From Arcuatula senhousia (Eukaryota > Mollusca > Bivalvia > Mytilida > Mytilidae), in the NCBI GenBank assembly GCA_963971305.1, contig OZ020304.1, forward strand, positions 77,500,355 through 77,564,354: 64,000 bases of DNA, read 5' to 3'. The stretch's first letter is position 1. Every line of letters starts with the position of its first letter. Both the position numbers and the translations under genes were made by a program. Below, piece by piece: positions 12,701-24,200 of the stretch. The notes under the pieces were generated by a model. It was not told where the DNA came from and ran no database searches. It saw nothing but the letters and a program-made list of their open reading frames with translations.

Positions 12701-15700
12701 ATTGGTTTATGCTTAGTTCAATGGTGCTATCGGAATGAAGATCTGACTCCTGGTTAAAAATGGCGGCCATTTTACTACATTCTGCCTAGTTAATAAAACT
12801 TGACTTTCAACGAATTTTGGTTCTCTATGCATATTTTATTATGCTGATTGAAATAGGATACTACCAAGGCCATTTTGGGCGACTTCTGTGTTGCATCCCA
12901 ACACAATGATACTATGTAACATCTAAGAATTAATACAGAGATTGAAATTATTCAATATTTTTGTTTTTATTATATTATTCCAACGTGCGGATTGTGATCA
13001 CACACTTTTCATTATATATGTTATATATTTAAAATGTTATTTTTTTGTTCATGCATATGGACTCCATATCCTATCTTCTTCATAGAAACAATTAATCAAT
13101 AGAGGAAGAATGTCTTGCATAAACAATATCCTAATTTTAGAGTAGTATAAGGTGGATATAAATAGGTAGTTTTGTATTAACAATAAAAGTAGAAGATGAT
13201 GAGATGTGGAAGACTATATGTTATTTGTTTTTAATCCATTGCAAACATCGTTTGACAGTATATTCAAAGCTGGACTACCAACAAATTAGGCCCATACTGA
13301 AGCTGAGATAAATTATCGAAAAGGCCATATGAAATATAGGAACACTTCAAGCATTGCTTTGCTTTCGACTTCAATATTTGGTTATTCATTTATTGAATTA
13401 TCAAGTATGTACGTTTACTCCCGATGATGGGTTTGCCCTGCTCCCCCTCAACTACCATGTTCATTTATTTACGCCTACCGTGTTCTTGGATGACATGGTG
13501 ATATTTGCTTCCATGATATGTGTTCTCTCGAGTGCTTGAAAGTTCTACTTTGGAAAGAATTGTCAAACCGTTTCACCTAACTGTTGTGTTGTTCTTAAAC
13601 CTTGCTAATATTTAGATCCAGTCGTCTTTTCGATTGTTTAGATAGTAAGTATTTTCTGGTTTTCGGTAGACCCAAATAAAGTAAAGCACTGATGTAGTTA
13701 AAAGTTATAAAGCATAAATGTGATTAAACTTAGTAAAAGGTTATGCTGTGGTTTAACTATTTCTGGAGGGATCTCTCGTCGTTCATAGTCAGAAAGTTCC
13801 GAATATGTAACAGAAGGTCTTAATATAGAACTCAAAATCTTCTTTGGGTTGGTAAGTACACTGCAGAATCAAGGTGTTTCAAATCAATATAGCACAGAGG
13901 TAATTAATAGACAAAACTAATTAACGCCTGTGCTCTAGTTTTAGATGCTGGATTATAAAGTGTAGGGACATCTGCTCTGCCAGACATCACAAACATGATA
14001 ATATTAGAAACATGAAAATGTCATCTGTTGTCGTGGAATGGACACTTACTGTCCCCACTCAAGGACTATGTTGTTAACATAGAGCTTCAATCGGGGAATA
14101 TTGTTTCATTATTAGTTTTCCTCTCCAAACACTTCACCTTAGCTTTATTATACAATCGCTCTATTATATGCCTTATAAAACAACAGAATCTTGACAATAA
14201 AAGATCCATTACATAGTTATCAAATATTTATACTATCAAGGATCTCTTTCTTATGATAAGACTATATAGTCAATAATCTTAGGACAAAGAGTTGGTTCTT
14301 ACAACAGTTTTTTGTCTACTGAATACATTGAAAATTATACATTACTACAAGCTGCCTGTTTGATTTCATGATTGTCGATCTTGATGATGTTTGTTGCATG
14401 GGTTGTTGTTTCATGAACATAACCATAATGTTTTAGTCTCAGTATTTTTTTAAATATGTATTTCTTCTAAGATGTTCTTATCATCAAACAAACTTCAAAT
14501 CTCAGTTTTAAACTAACGAAACTATCGGCGGTACCGCTGGTATTGAAGACATTTTTTCATGTTGTAAAAATTTTCCCTCCGTCATAAAAGAGCAAACAAA
14601 AACTTCTTCGTTAAATAAAAACTCTTTGAATTATATTTGTACTTTCGGGGATAGTCTCTTTGAAAAGATCAATTAACACATTGATATTTCTACTTCGTTG
14701 ACCTTTACAAAAGCCATGTTCAATAGCTTAACAGACTTCAACAACTAAACAGTTTGCTCAGTCATTGACTTGGTGAAAAGTTCACAAAATCTAAGCCGAA
14801 CTACCAATGTGCATGGTAAATTTATATTCTGTTTATCTGTGCTGACAGCCTGTGAAAAAAACTTTTTTAAGCAACTTCACTATTGACGCTTTTTTTTCAA
14901 AATTGAAAAAAAAATAAGATATACAATAATGTCTGCAGTTGTAAAGGATCAAAATGACTCTTAAAGATCTTTTCCTCGTTTTAAAAGTGCAGTCAAAACG
15001 TAAATACAGATTTAAGAAATCTGTAAGACAGGTGAGCAGTTCTGGTTCTTAGAACTTCTTGTTTTTGAAATTGTCCCTAAAATACAACCGATTGATAAAA
15101 AAATACCTAAATGAGTATGATAGTCAGGAAGCGAAAAGCCGTTAAACTGTTCACTTGATTACTTTCCGATCACTCTATAGAACGTATGTATATCTGAGAA
15201 TGCTACAGTTAATTATACATAGGCTTGCTTCTTGATAAACATATTGCCTTTGGTGAAAGCTTAAGATAAACAGACCAAGAGAACGGAAATATAGAAAGTG
15301 CTAACATGACGCAAATTAAAGTCTGGCTTTTGTTTTACAAGTTCCATGTTTATTCATGTACACTACTATATATATATTTATGAGCTGTATCTTTGCATAT
15401 GATCACGAAAAAAGAAAAGCATTATTTCCGAGTTGTCACATTGAATTATGTTACCAAGTATACGAAATTGGTGAATTACTTCATCATCTATCAGACATGA
15501 TTTCCATAAATGTACGTGTATTTCCAAAAAAAAAAAAAACAAACAAAAAAACAAAAAAACCAAAAACAAACAAACAAACAAACAAAATACTAAAAACAAC
15601 ACTTGATTTTTTGTTGTTGTCTGTATAATGTGATGTTTTCTTTTATAACAATACCAATACCAATATTTCTATTCTAATTCAGGCCCCTCAAGGGGCAATG

Positions 15701-18700
15701 ACAAAAATTAGCATATATGATTTGGAACAGTACATTTTACAATTTAAACAGAATATGGAACATTTACATAAATATAGATAGATTTATAAATTATAGTGGT
15801 GCATCAGTTTGAAAGGTTGAAACTGGTTATATTTATGGAACGCCATAGCTGCCTTATGATACACAAACACATATCATTAAGGCAACAAACATTCTATTTA
15901 GCCATTATTCTACACCATTAAGACATTTTGTTAAACTATATTGACATATATTATTCATATTAAAGTATAACAAAACAAAAAATAAAAATAATAGATCAAT
16001 TTATAAGTTAATTTTAGAATTCTATTTCTCCGCTGGAGAAGCCACCAGGGAACGGTGCTTAAGAATGCTTTTGAATTCTCCGTGTGCATTATCCAACAAA
16101 GAAAGAGTTTTACTCCAAGATTTGACGTTTATTTGACTTTAATATAGTAGTAGTGTGCCATTATCTTTCGTGGGGAGACACCAGGGTCGGTGCTTATAAG
16201 AGCAATGGTAGGCTCTCCCCGTGTCTAACCCAGAACGACAAGGGTTTATTCGTATGAGAAAGATGATACGGTTGCTTTACCGGAGAAGACACCAGGGGAT
16301 GGTGCTAAATCTTTTAGATTCTTCCTGTGTCGTGCCCGGAAAAGCAAGCAATACCTTTAAATGATTTTTTGAATATAAAAAACTGAATTTCACCTACAAA
16401 ATTTATGGATAAAGTAACATAATTCTTTAAGTATGTTTTTATCCTCGCAGTTCGATATCCAGTGGAATTTTCATGCTAAGCTAAATTAAGAAAGTTGTTA
16501 CATGTTAAAGAGACAGTGTTTAGTAGTAATTGATCGGTTATCTGCAAATTTATTACAGACAAATAAAAAATGGTTTTCGTTTTCAACTTCCCTCGAGTCA
16601 CATTGAGCATGGTGTTGAGGTATAACCTGATATCTTCCTGAGGTTCTTAGTTTTGTTAAACTCCTCCTATGCTCAACTACACTCCCTGGGCCTGTCATCT
16701 CCCCTCTCCCCCTGGACCTGTCACATCTCCCCTCTCCCCCTGGACATGTCCTCTCCCCTTGATCTGTCCTTTCCCCTGAAGCTGTCATCTCCGCCTGGAC
16801 CTGTCCTCTCCCCCTGAACCTGTCATCTCCCCCTGAACCTGTCATCTCCCCTGGACCTGTCCTCTCCCCCTGAACCTGTCATCTCCCCCTGAACCTGTCA
16901 TCTCCCCCTGAACCTGTCATCTCCCCCTGGACCTATCCTCTCCCCTGGACCTGCCCTCTCCCCCTGGACCTGTCATCTCCCCCTGGACCTATCATCTCCC
17001 CTGGACCTGTCCTCTCCCCCTGAACCTGTCCTCTCCCCCTGAACCTGTCATCTCCCCCTGGACCTATCCTCTCCTCTGGACCTGTCCTCTCCCCCTGAAC
17101 CTGTCTTCTCCCCCTGGACCTATCTTCTCCCCAGGAACTGTCCTCTCCCCCTGAACCTGTCTTCTCCCCCTGAACCTGTCTTCTCCCCCTGAACCTGTCA
17201 TCTCCCCCTGGACCTATCCTCTCCTCTGGACCTGTCCTCTCCCCCTGAACCTGTCTTCTCCCCCTGGACCTATCTTCTCCCCAGGAACTGTCCTCTCCCC
17301 CTGAACCTGTCTTCTCCCCCTGAACCTGTCTTCTCCCCCTGGACCTATCCTCCTGGACCTGTCCTCTCCCCCTGGACCTATCCTCACCCCCTGAACCTGT
17401 CCTCACTCCTTGGACCTGTCATCTCCCCCTGGACCTGTCCTCACCCCCTGAACCTGTCCTCTCCCCCTGAACCTGTCATCTCCCCCTGGACCTATCCTCT
17501 CCTCTGGACCTGTCTTCTCCCCCTGAACCTGTCTTCTCCCCCTGAACCTGTCTTCTCCCCCTGGACCTATCCTCCCCCCTGGACCTGTCCTCTCCCCCTG
17601 GACCTGTCTTCTCCCCCTGGACCTGTCCTCACCCCCTGAACCTGTCCTCACTCCTTGGACCTGTCATCTCCCCCCTCCCCCTGGACCTGTCACATCTCCC
17701 CTCTCCCCCTGGATCTTTCCTTTCCCCCTGGACCTGTCCTCCCCCCTGGACCTGTCCTCCCCCCTGGACATGTCCTCTCCCCTGGATCTTTCCTTTCCCC
17801 CTGAACCTGTCCTCCCCCCTGAACCTGTCCTCTACCCATTGAGGAGGTACGTCTTGTGGCTTCTTTCAAAACCAAGTGGACTTGTCCTATACCCATTGAG
17901 GCGATAGGTCATGTGGCCTCTTGTCGGTTCCCAATAGGATATAGTAGGAAAAAATCTTGAAATATCCTAATCAGCACCCCCAGTAATACCTTATCATAAC
18001 ACAATTTTAAAAAAATCCATTGGTAAACCCATGACATAGTTATATTTGAGTGAATTTTACGTATTTCGTGATAACTGAATGCTTTAATGAACTCGGTGCT
18101 GGTAACCTAAATACAATGATGAAATACTAATGAATGACTGTTCCCAAATTAGGTTATATCTGTTAATTTCCGTCATTTATATGAGAAATATGGCCTCATT
18201 AGTGCATAAAGAACGAAATGACAAATAGAAAAGATGTTCCTAGGCATGGCACTGGATCATAACTTTTCAGATACAAAGTCAACGTTGGTGTCAGTAGAAC
18301 TGGTATATCATACAGATTGCCTTGTGATATCAGATAATAAGGTACCACAGTACAAACAAATTAAACGTATTGCTCGTTACCCTAAGAAGATAAAGCGCTG
18401 GTAAAAAAGAATGTTTCATATAACCAGGGATAAGGTACAAAGTCCTAACTTACAGTCGTATCACTCTTGTTACGACTTGTGTTCGAGTTGTTGATTTCCA
18501 TTCGGTTGATTTTGTGTTTCGTGCTGTTCTTGTTTGTGTTTACCGGTTTCGTCTTTGCCCATTTGGACTTTTGACACTCGAATGCCCCATTTGTGCCTCT
18601 TTGATTCTTTCTTATTTTATGAAAACTGCAATACATATTATGATCACTCTATCACACACGCCATTGCGGATGTTAACATACCAGCTACCCACATGATACC

Positions 18701-20134
18701 TCTTATAAATGTTCAATATAAACACTATATTTTAAGGACGTCTTGCTATTACAGACTCAACATTTAATTTCATGTGGAACTCGGTAGATTAAAAAAATCT
18801 CAAACACGTCTAAGCTACATGACAAATAAAAGCCATCAGCCAAAGAAGCATTTGAAGTTTATTCTGGCATTCGATAAGTTCTTTCTCAAACAAACTTTTA
18901 TAACTTTGTAGGCTTCATTATTTTCAAATGGAGAAAAAAAATAAAAATCCATTGGAACATTAAAAATATAATCGAAAATGATGTTGTTTTGATATTGTAA
19001 ATAAGCCCTTATTTGGCTGCATACATATAAAATTGTAGTCTCTTTTCTCGTAATTGGCCAGTGCATACTCATTTAATCTTAATGTAACCTTAGTGTTATC
19101 CCAAAGAACAAAAGCTAGCAAACACTAAAATACAAACATAGGCCTCTCTTTTTGGGTACTCTATAAATAATTTGTAATCTGGGCTTATTATAGAATTTGT
19201 TTTTATAGAGAATGACTGTAATATATTTGCGGATTATTCGATGTGAATTATTAAACATTCATTTTATTGTTCAAAATACAACCAAAATGAAAAAAAATAT
19301 CATTCATAAAAGGCCTTTCAGTCTTATCGTTAATGCATTAGCTTTTATTCTGATACTTGCTGTGTTGTTTTCGAATGCCACCCTTCTTATTTGCCATCTA
19401 GCTAAGGACATATCATACATCCTTTTATATTTTCCCTTTTTCAAATTTAAATGCACAATAAAACAAGTTACCAGAGATAGTTAAAATGCATTTTTTGTAA
19501 GTAAAAATGGTTAATCTGCCCCGCGGAAAAAACATACCGTGATTTGCATGGTATTAACTAAGTTCAAGTTTTTTGGGACCATGCCCTCCCTATAGAACTA
19601 AATCTTGTTATAAAACGTTGTCTTCATTGACTTTTTCATTTAAAATTTAGTGTTAAAGATTTTTTTTCAGACTCATATTTTTGTGTTTTTGTGTCGTCTG
19701 TTTTCTCATGCCGTCCTCGTTACAATTTTTTTTTCTTTGCCCTTTCGGATTTTTGACATTCGGAAGCACCAACGAGAACAGCACGAAGAAACAAAAAAAA
19801 AAAACACAAACTCAAAGAAAAAACAAAAATTTTGAGTTATATCTTTACCTTATGTATTAAAGTAACAAAATAAAAAGAAAAATAATTCAGGAATACATTC
19901 TTCGCAAACGGAAAATAATTAAGCATTATGAACAAAGAAAAAAGTTTAGGATTCTTACCGCATAAAGGTTACCACTCCAACTCTTGCTATATCCTCCTTG
20001 ACAATACTCCATGTTTTTCGGAGAACAATTTTCTGTTGTTCATTCACAGGAGGGGTCTGAACCTCCACGTTGACGGTGCGAACAGACATCGCCTCTTTAG
20101 ACGGCTGAATACAGTAAGACACATCGTTCCCCAT
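3607..20134 (-). CDS. Globin, globin-X/neuroglobin-like, three exons, complete
   Basis: A heme protein of 177 residues joined from 20,134-19,959, 9,575-9,350 and 3,738-3,607. What is seen: Trp42 in helix A, Phe-Pro at 64-65, CD1 Phe71, the PFRGL motif at 73-77, distal His91 (E7) in LREHGLRVM, and proximal His123 (F8) in ELGQKH. The His-His spacing of 32 matches neuroglobin/globin-X types. Intron phases are 2 and 0, the classical B12.2 and G7.0 sites, and the central exon is 226 nt. The start at 20,134 gives MGNDVS with Cys8, an N-myristoylation plus palmitoylation pattern known in globin X; the later ATG at 20,089 would remove it. Known for the family: redox or nitrite chemistry rather than bulk oxygen transport. 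Membrane anchoring is inference. Introns are 10.4 and 5.6 kb and filled with repeats. Confidence 0.85.
5123..5567. mobile_element. Foldback/MITE-like element with TCCG run
   Basis: 445 bp between short inverted ends ATACCCCGC and GCGGGGTAT. Inside are a TCCG tetranucleotide run (about 5,180-5,206) and two direct copies of a roughly 160-bp unit, each beginning near ACTTGAAAACGCGTC. It has no coding capacity. It lies in globin intron 2. The same architecture recurs at 35,890-36,398 and 39,855-40,624 with different terminal sequences. Confidence 0.6.
6698..6958 (+). CDS. Unrecognised ORF inside the 3.0-kb transposon
   Basis: An 86-residue open frame, rich in Lys/Asp/Glu with a hydrophobic C-terminal stretch (FIEVGYKTVSFIV). 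I recognise no domain. It is the only plus-strand frame of note inside the element and could be cargo, a transposase remnant or chance. No splice context was found that extends it convincingly. Confidence 0.2.
   Translation: MHFVHNHPKDKVNIKIRVDEKKNKFKHLKFDLRPEDEILNGKNIVPDELKLTITVVDFDDVLEPPLFIEVGYKTVSFIVRKCYFEM
7381..8202. mobile_element. Nested MITE inside the 3.0-kb transposon
   Basis: The imperfect inverted ends are CCTGGGGCCGTGTTAACGAA on the left and, on the reverse strand, CCAGGGGACAGGTTAAAGAA. Both continue into GTGTCCTAAG or CTGTCCTAAG. The interior contains several AAGGATG/CATCCTT words near both ends. No ORF belongs to it, and no clear target duplication could be fixed. Confidence 0.5.
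9350..9575 (-). CDS. Globin exon 2 (helices B-G)
   Basis: The acceptor is TTTATATTGCAG and the donor GTAAGA. It is 226 nt long, starting with one base of a split codon and ending in phase 0. It encodes the core of the heme pocket: Phe71, distal His91 and proximal His123 of the assembled protein. The motifs FEKFPDVQDIF, PFRGL and EHGLRVMGTVEKC are strongly globin-like. Confidence 0.9.
11684..12032 (+). repeat. Tandem duplication, about 199-bp unit
   Basis: Copy 1 (11,684-11,882) and copy 2 (11,883-12,032) both begin with CCAAACATTTTTCATATGTG and end near ATCAGATGTCAACTTA. Copy 2 lacks about 45 bp of internal CATG/ATGAAAAACATG words. Similar ACATGAAAAAC words continue to about 12,215. Confidence 0.75.
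15525..15592. repeat. A-rich and AAAC simple repeat
   Basis: A run of A followed by repeated AAAC words. The overlapping open frames translate only this low-complexity sequence. Confidence 0.8.
16033..16345 (+). repeat. Three copies of a conserved hairpin element
   Basis: Copies at about 16,033-16,087, 16,171-16,226 and 16,279-16,332 share an outer stem (GGAGAA with TTCTCC; GGGGAGA with TCTCCCC; GGAGAA with TTCTTCC). They also share an inner CACC-AGGG-GGTG hairpin followed by GCTTA or GCTAA, then GTGT. The stem sequence changes while pairing is largely kept, which suggests selection on structure at some time. Function is unknown. It could be an RNA element carried by a transposon. Confidence 0.5.
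16685..17850. repeat. Pyrimidine/purine minisatellite, about 18-bp unit
   Basis: More than fifty imperfect tandem copies of an 18-bp unit like CTCTCCCCCTGGACCTGT, with variants TCATCT, TCTTCT and GAACC. Because 18 is a multiple of three, the minus strand shows several long frames of Gly/Arg/Gly-Gln repeats. These are a by-product of the repeat and I do not call them genes. One strand is polypurine for long stretches. Confidence 0.9.
18465..18620. repeat. Dispersed repeat B, copy 2
   Basis: Same block order as 1,165-1,360: a TTGTTACGACTTGTGTTCGA block, a CGTCTTTGCCCATTTGGA block, then TTTTGACACTCGAATG. A weaker third copy lies at 19,660-19,770. Minus-strand translations share short Lys/Gln-rich words, so it could be the relic of an old coding element. 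Confidence 0.45.
19959..20134 (-). CDS. Globin exon 1 with acylation-type N-terminus
   Basis: ATG at 20,134-20,132 in a fair Kozak context (GAT before, G after). The donor is CG|GTAAGA, leaving two bases that join exon 2 in frame. It encodes 58 residues plus a split Arg: MGNDVSYC, a short linker, then helix A (QQKIVLRKTWSIVKED). An internal in-frame ATG at 20,089 is the alternative start. Confidence 0.8.
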
Positions 20135-20616
20135 ATCATTATAGCTGAAAATTCTGACGTAAGGAAGCCAGTGTTTATGATAGCTTGAAATTGTTGAATT
20201 TAATAGAATCGACCGTAAATTATCACTGACCGCTGTCGATAGTAGCTGTTTAAGTTGACAGTCGGAGAATCAAATATTAATTAGTTCAGCCTTTGAAGAC
20301 TTTGGGTATTTTTGTTTTTCTCAGTATTGATTCAAAAGCTGTGGGCACGGGCAGGTGCTAATGAGAAAGTGCTACCTTTGAGTGGGAATAGCATACAGTT
20401 AAAAGGGCACACAGAAAAAAAAACATTCTACATCACGTTAATGTATACACCGATCTTGTACATTATTGATGCTGAATAAAAAAATATATTTTTAAAGCCA
20501 AATCGTAAATTTTATGCTAAATCAAATGTCAATTCGTGTATGTGCGAATCGGTTTCAATGATATATAGATTTTCTTTGTGCTCTTTTAATAATGCAGTAT
20601 AATAATGATATAATTT
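20135..20616. other. Short upstream region of the globin gene
   Basis: 482 bp between the globin start codon and the target-site duplication of the palindromic element. No TATA box or CpG-rich core was recognised. Any globin promoter must lie here or be supplied by the inserted element. Confidence 0.4.
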
Positions 20617-20622
20617 AAAACA
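20617..20622 (+). repeat. Target-site duplication AAAACA, left
   Basis: AAAACA immediately precedes the outer terminus AGTAGTATACC. The same six bases follow the mirrored terminus at 55,304-55,309. Six-base duplications are typical for Maverick/Polinton integration. Confidence 0.7.
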
Positions 20623-20827
20623 AGTAGTATACCGGGTCTCTCTAGGACACTTTGTACTTTTAATTTTCCATAGACGAAAGGTCAAACCACATGGCGACAA
20701 CTGTCGCCTCAGATCTCTATCAGTAAAGTCGTGTGCAGTCATGCGGAACAGCGATTAATCTTTTTCCTTCGCCCCCCCCCCCATTTTTTAATTCGTCCCT
20801 TTCTTTCGCCCCTGATTTTTATTCGTC

Positions 20828-21036
20828 CCCTAAATCTTACCCTAATCCTAAACCTAATCTCTAATCCCTTACCCTAACCTTAAATCCTTACCCTCATTTC
20901 TAACCCTAACTCTAATCTTTACCCTAAACCTAATCTCTTATCCCTTACCCTAACCTTTAACCCTTACCCTAGCCCTAACCCTAACCCTAGCCCTAACCCT
21001 AATCCTTACCCTAGCCCTAACCCTAATCCTAACCAT
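20828..21036 (+). repeat. Telomere-like CCCTAA repeats, left arm
   Basis: About 200 bp of degenerate CCCTAA, CCTTAC and CCCTAG units, about 205 bp inside the left terminus. The orientation (C-rich strand 5' to 3' inward) is that of a real left chromosome end. The mirror copy is at 55,016-55,212. Confidence 0.8.
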
Positions 21037-21271
21037 TGTTTTGTTAGTGTCGCCCTGTCATTTCTATGTGTTATATAGTTTTACTCCCCCTCATGTATGG
21101 CTCAGCTCTAATTGGTTCTTCTTTTCGTTTTTTTTTCGCCCTTTATGGGCTCTTTTTTGTCTTTGTTATTGTATTGATTGCTTTTATTTTCTTAAGTTTT
21201 CAATAAAAACTCAAAATCAGGTACAACTTTTATTAACATTCTACGTTTTATTGACATTCTATTTTACAAAT

Positions 21272-24200
21272 TTAATATCCATAGGGTCTGGTGGTTAAAT
21301 CGTTCATGATCACTCTTTTGTCAAATACAATTCGATAGTCTTTCTTTTGTGAAACAGTTAACAGTTTTTGATTGCTTCTTTGGATCTTATATTCGTCTCT
21401 CACTGTCCTGATATCGCTTCTGTTGATGGTGACCATCTCCTTGATGGTGTCGTAGTTGATGTCTAATGCGTTCTTGAAGTTTAGTGTTATTCCACGAACT
21501 TTGCACATAGTTCTGTTTCCTCCTTTCTCGGGAATGGCTAGTTTGTATGCATAGTTCTTTGGTCCTCCCGTAACAAACTCTGTAATAGTATTTCCGGGTA
21601 CTTCATCTGTTAAATCCCCTAAGTTGTCTCCCAGCTTAGGCCTCCATTCTCCTGGTTTCGATGTAAATACGATGGAGTCCGTGTCGCAGTACAGTGTTCT
21701 TGGTCCCAAATTCTCCAGATAAGAATACAGTTTGAGTCTGGCCTGGGCGGTAGTATAGGCTGCTATGACGACGTTCGTTTTCTTTGAGGTTTCGATGAAT
21801 TCTTCTTTAAATTTCCATCTTAGTTCTACCATTTCATCGTTAACAAACTGGATTCCGGTCACTTCTATTTGTTTGCTGGTTAACATGTCAAAGTATTTCT
21901 TTTGTTCTGTAATGTAGGTTGTCTGTTGCATGTTGTTTCTTTGCCCAAATTTGCCCCAAAAGCTGTTCAACATCAGTTTGGCTAAAGACCTGATGCCGAG
22001 GTTCTTTTCTACTTTGTTATAGTCTAACTGTATCCCTTCCTTTTCCTCGTAATCCTTGATGTAATGTAGTTTATCCTCCTCAGATTGGCACCACTCCGGC
22101 CAGCCACTAGCTTCTTGTTTCATTTTCAAGAATGTATTGATGTAGTCAGTGAAGAGTCCTCCAGACTTCGTACCGGGATCGTACTGATCTACCTCTTCGA
22201 AATGCCATACTTCGTAGATGGTTAAGATGGAATATCCCTTTTCCAAGGCCTTCTTCAACTCATCTGTTACCCAAGTTCCCGTTATAGCTCTATCTTTTTC
22301 AGTATGGTTACAAGCCTCCTGCTGGTAGGTTTCCGTACAGGTACGACAGAGTGAGAACATCAGTTTGCTGTTGATCTTGCTGGGTAAAACAGGAATGTAT
22401 AGGTTTCTGGGTGGTAGTCCTTTACATTTCACCAATCCTTCGTACTCGTGGATGTCCCCAAAGTTTTCCGTAATGATGACGGGATGTCCTTTAGGCACTT
22501 TTCCGGTCTTGTTGACAAATGGATAGAGTGATGTCACGTCATAGTAGTTGATACTGTTTTCTTCCGCCTCTTTGTACAAGGTAAAGGCTTCTGTTCGTCC
22601 ACCATAAAAGGCTTCTCGTGGTTCTAAGGGTGGGATCATCTCTAAGGAGGTGACAAAGTCGCTCATGGTTGTATCAGTTTTCAACTCCCTCTCAAAGTCA
22701 CATTCCCATTTTTCTACGTATGTGTACCCTTCTTGTTGCAGATAGGTCTTCTTTTCTAGGGTCCGTTAATGTAGATCGTACATGGACATGTTATTGACCG
22801 TATTGATGGTCTCTTTTGAGTAACATCTGGGACACCCGTGCCAGTAGCAGCCGTGAAATTCGTACACGGTTCCATCGTGGTATCCGTCTACTCTGTAGGG
22901 ACCGATCTGTTTTTCTCCTTCGTTCTGTGCATGTTGAATCTGTATGTCTTTTATTGCGGATACATATTTTAACCATTTCATGGCTTTAATAGAGTGCTTG
23001 TGTTCTGGTCGATAGCCTTGCGCCGGAATGAGGCCAATAGTATTCCACCGTAGAAACTTGGATCGAAAGACTAGGTTGCAGGCAGAGGCAATGGTGATAC
23101 TGTTTTGGAAGGGGTCGATTGGAGTACCCTCTAAAGTGTCTAAAGGTTAAACAGGCTTTTCTCAGTATGTCTACGTCAGTGATGCAGTACTTCAAGAGTT
23201 CCTTTTGGACGTCAAATGGGTCGTTCCTGTGGTCTTCGTACCAATGCATGAATGTTTCCCGTTCTTCCGCTTTCATTCCATCGGGATTGTAGTAATTGAT
23301 GTCTGGAAGAGTTTCTAATCTAACGTTCTGGTTTTCCTTTGTGTTAAACAGATGTGGGAAGTATCCTTTGTGGAGTTCTTCCAATCCAAACATTTTCGGG
23401 AGTTTGGCTAAGGCCGTGGGAAGGAAGTTGAGGGAATCTATCATCCGTATGCTGCAGTTTGGAATAGTAACTGCCATGTTCTTGGCGCCATTGGGAACGA
23501 TCTTGGGGTGGATTCCTTGGTCAAATAGGTATTGCAGGACAGGGAAAGAGTCGTAGCCTTTAAAGTTGTGGCAAATTACGGTGGAGTTCGTGTTGTCTCC
23601 GGAAAATAGCCAGTTGCAAAAGTGGTTGGTGGTATTGGGTCCTCTAAAGATCAGTTGGTTCTGTCCACATTTCTTGCAGGTACTCTCTGCATTCACTTCC
23701 TCCTCCATGCACACGGTGCACACTTTATGAACCACACATAAGTTGGGTCGGTGTTCCATAGCTCCACAGGTACTGGCTTTACAGTGTGAACATCTTCCGT
23801 CGGTGTCAGGTTGGTATCCCATTTCACACTCTATGAGGTCGTCTTGTGTACATTCGAAATCGAAGAAGATGTAAGTTTGCTCTTTGGGAGGTTCTTTGAT
23901 TACTATAGGCATCATGTAACACTGGTGGTTTGGATCGCAGTACTGTTTACAGGTGGAACAGTACATCTCGCCACACTCATGGTCTGTTTTCCTCTTCTCC
24001 ATGTTGACAGTGTGGCCACAGTCTTTACACTTGTAGTACCATTTACATGTTGAGTTGCCCTTCTTTGTTTGCTCCAAATGGAGTTGGAAGCACTCTTTTC
24101 CCCTAAAGTTCCGACCACATTGGCTACAGTTGATCCAACTGTCTTCACAAGGTTCGTGTATCTTCTTACAAAGGATGCATGGGTTGCTGCATGCATGCTC

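Larger units (their letters stand above)
9576..19958 (-). other. Globin intron 1, 10.4 kb, repeat-filled
   Basis: No second gene was found in it. It contains short GCTAGC-containing repeats (about 10,960-11,060), a 199-bp tandem duplication (11,684-12,032), a MITE-like tail (about 14,870-15,066), A-rich simple sequence (15,525-15,592), three structured repeats (16,033-16,345) and a minisatellite (16,685-17,850). The stretches 12,033-14,870 and 17,860-18,440 show nothing I can identify. Confidence 0.6.

Noticed and set aside
16498..17896. Several long minus-strand frames rich in Gly, Arg and Gln
   Set aside because: They are translations of an 18-bp minisatellite whose unit length keeps frame. 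Frames break whenever a unit changes length, and there is no start or splice context.
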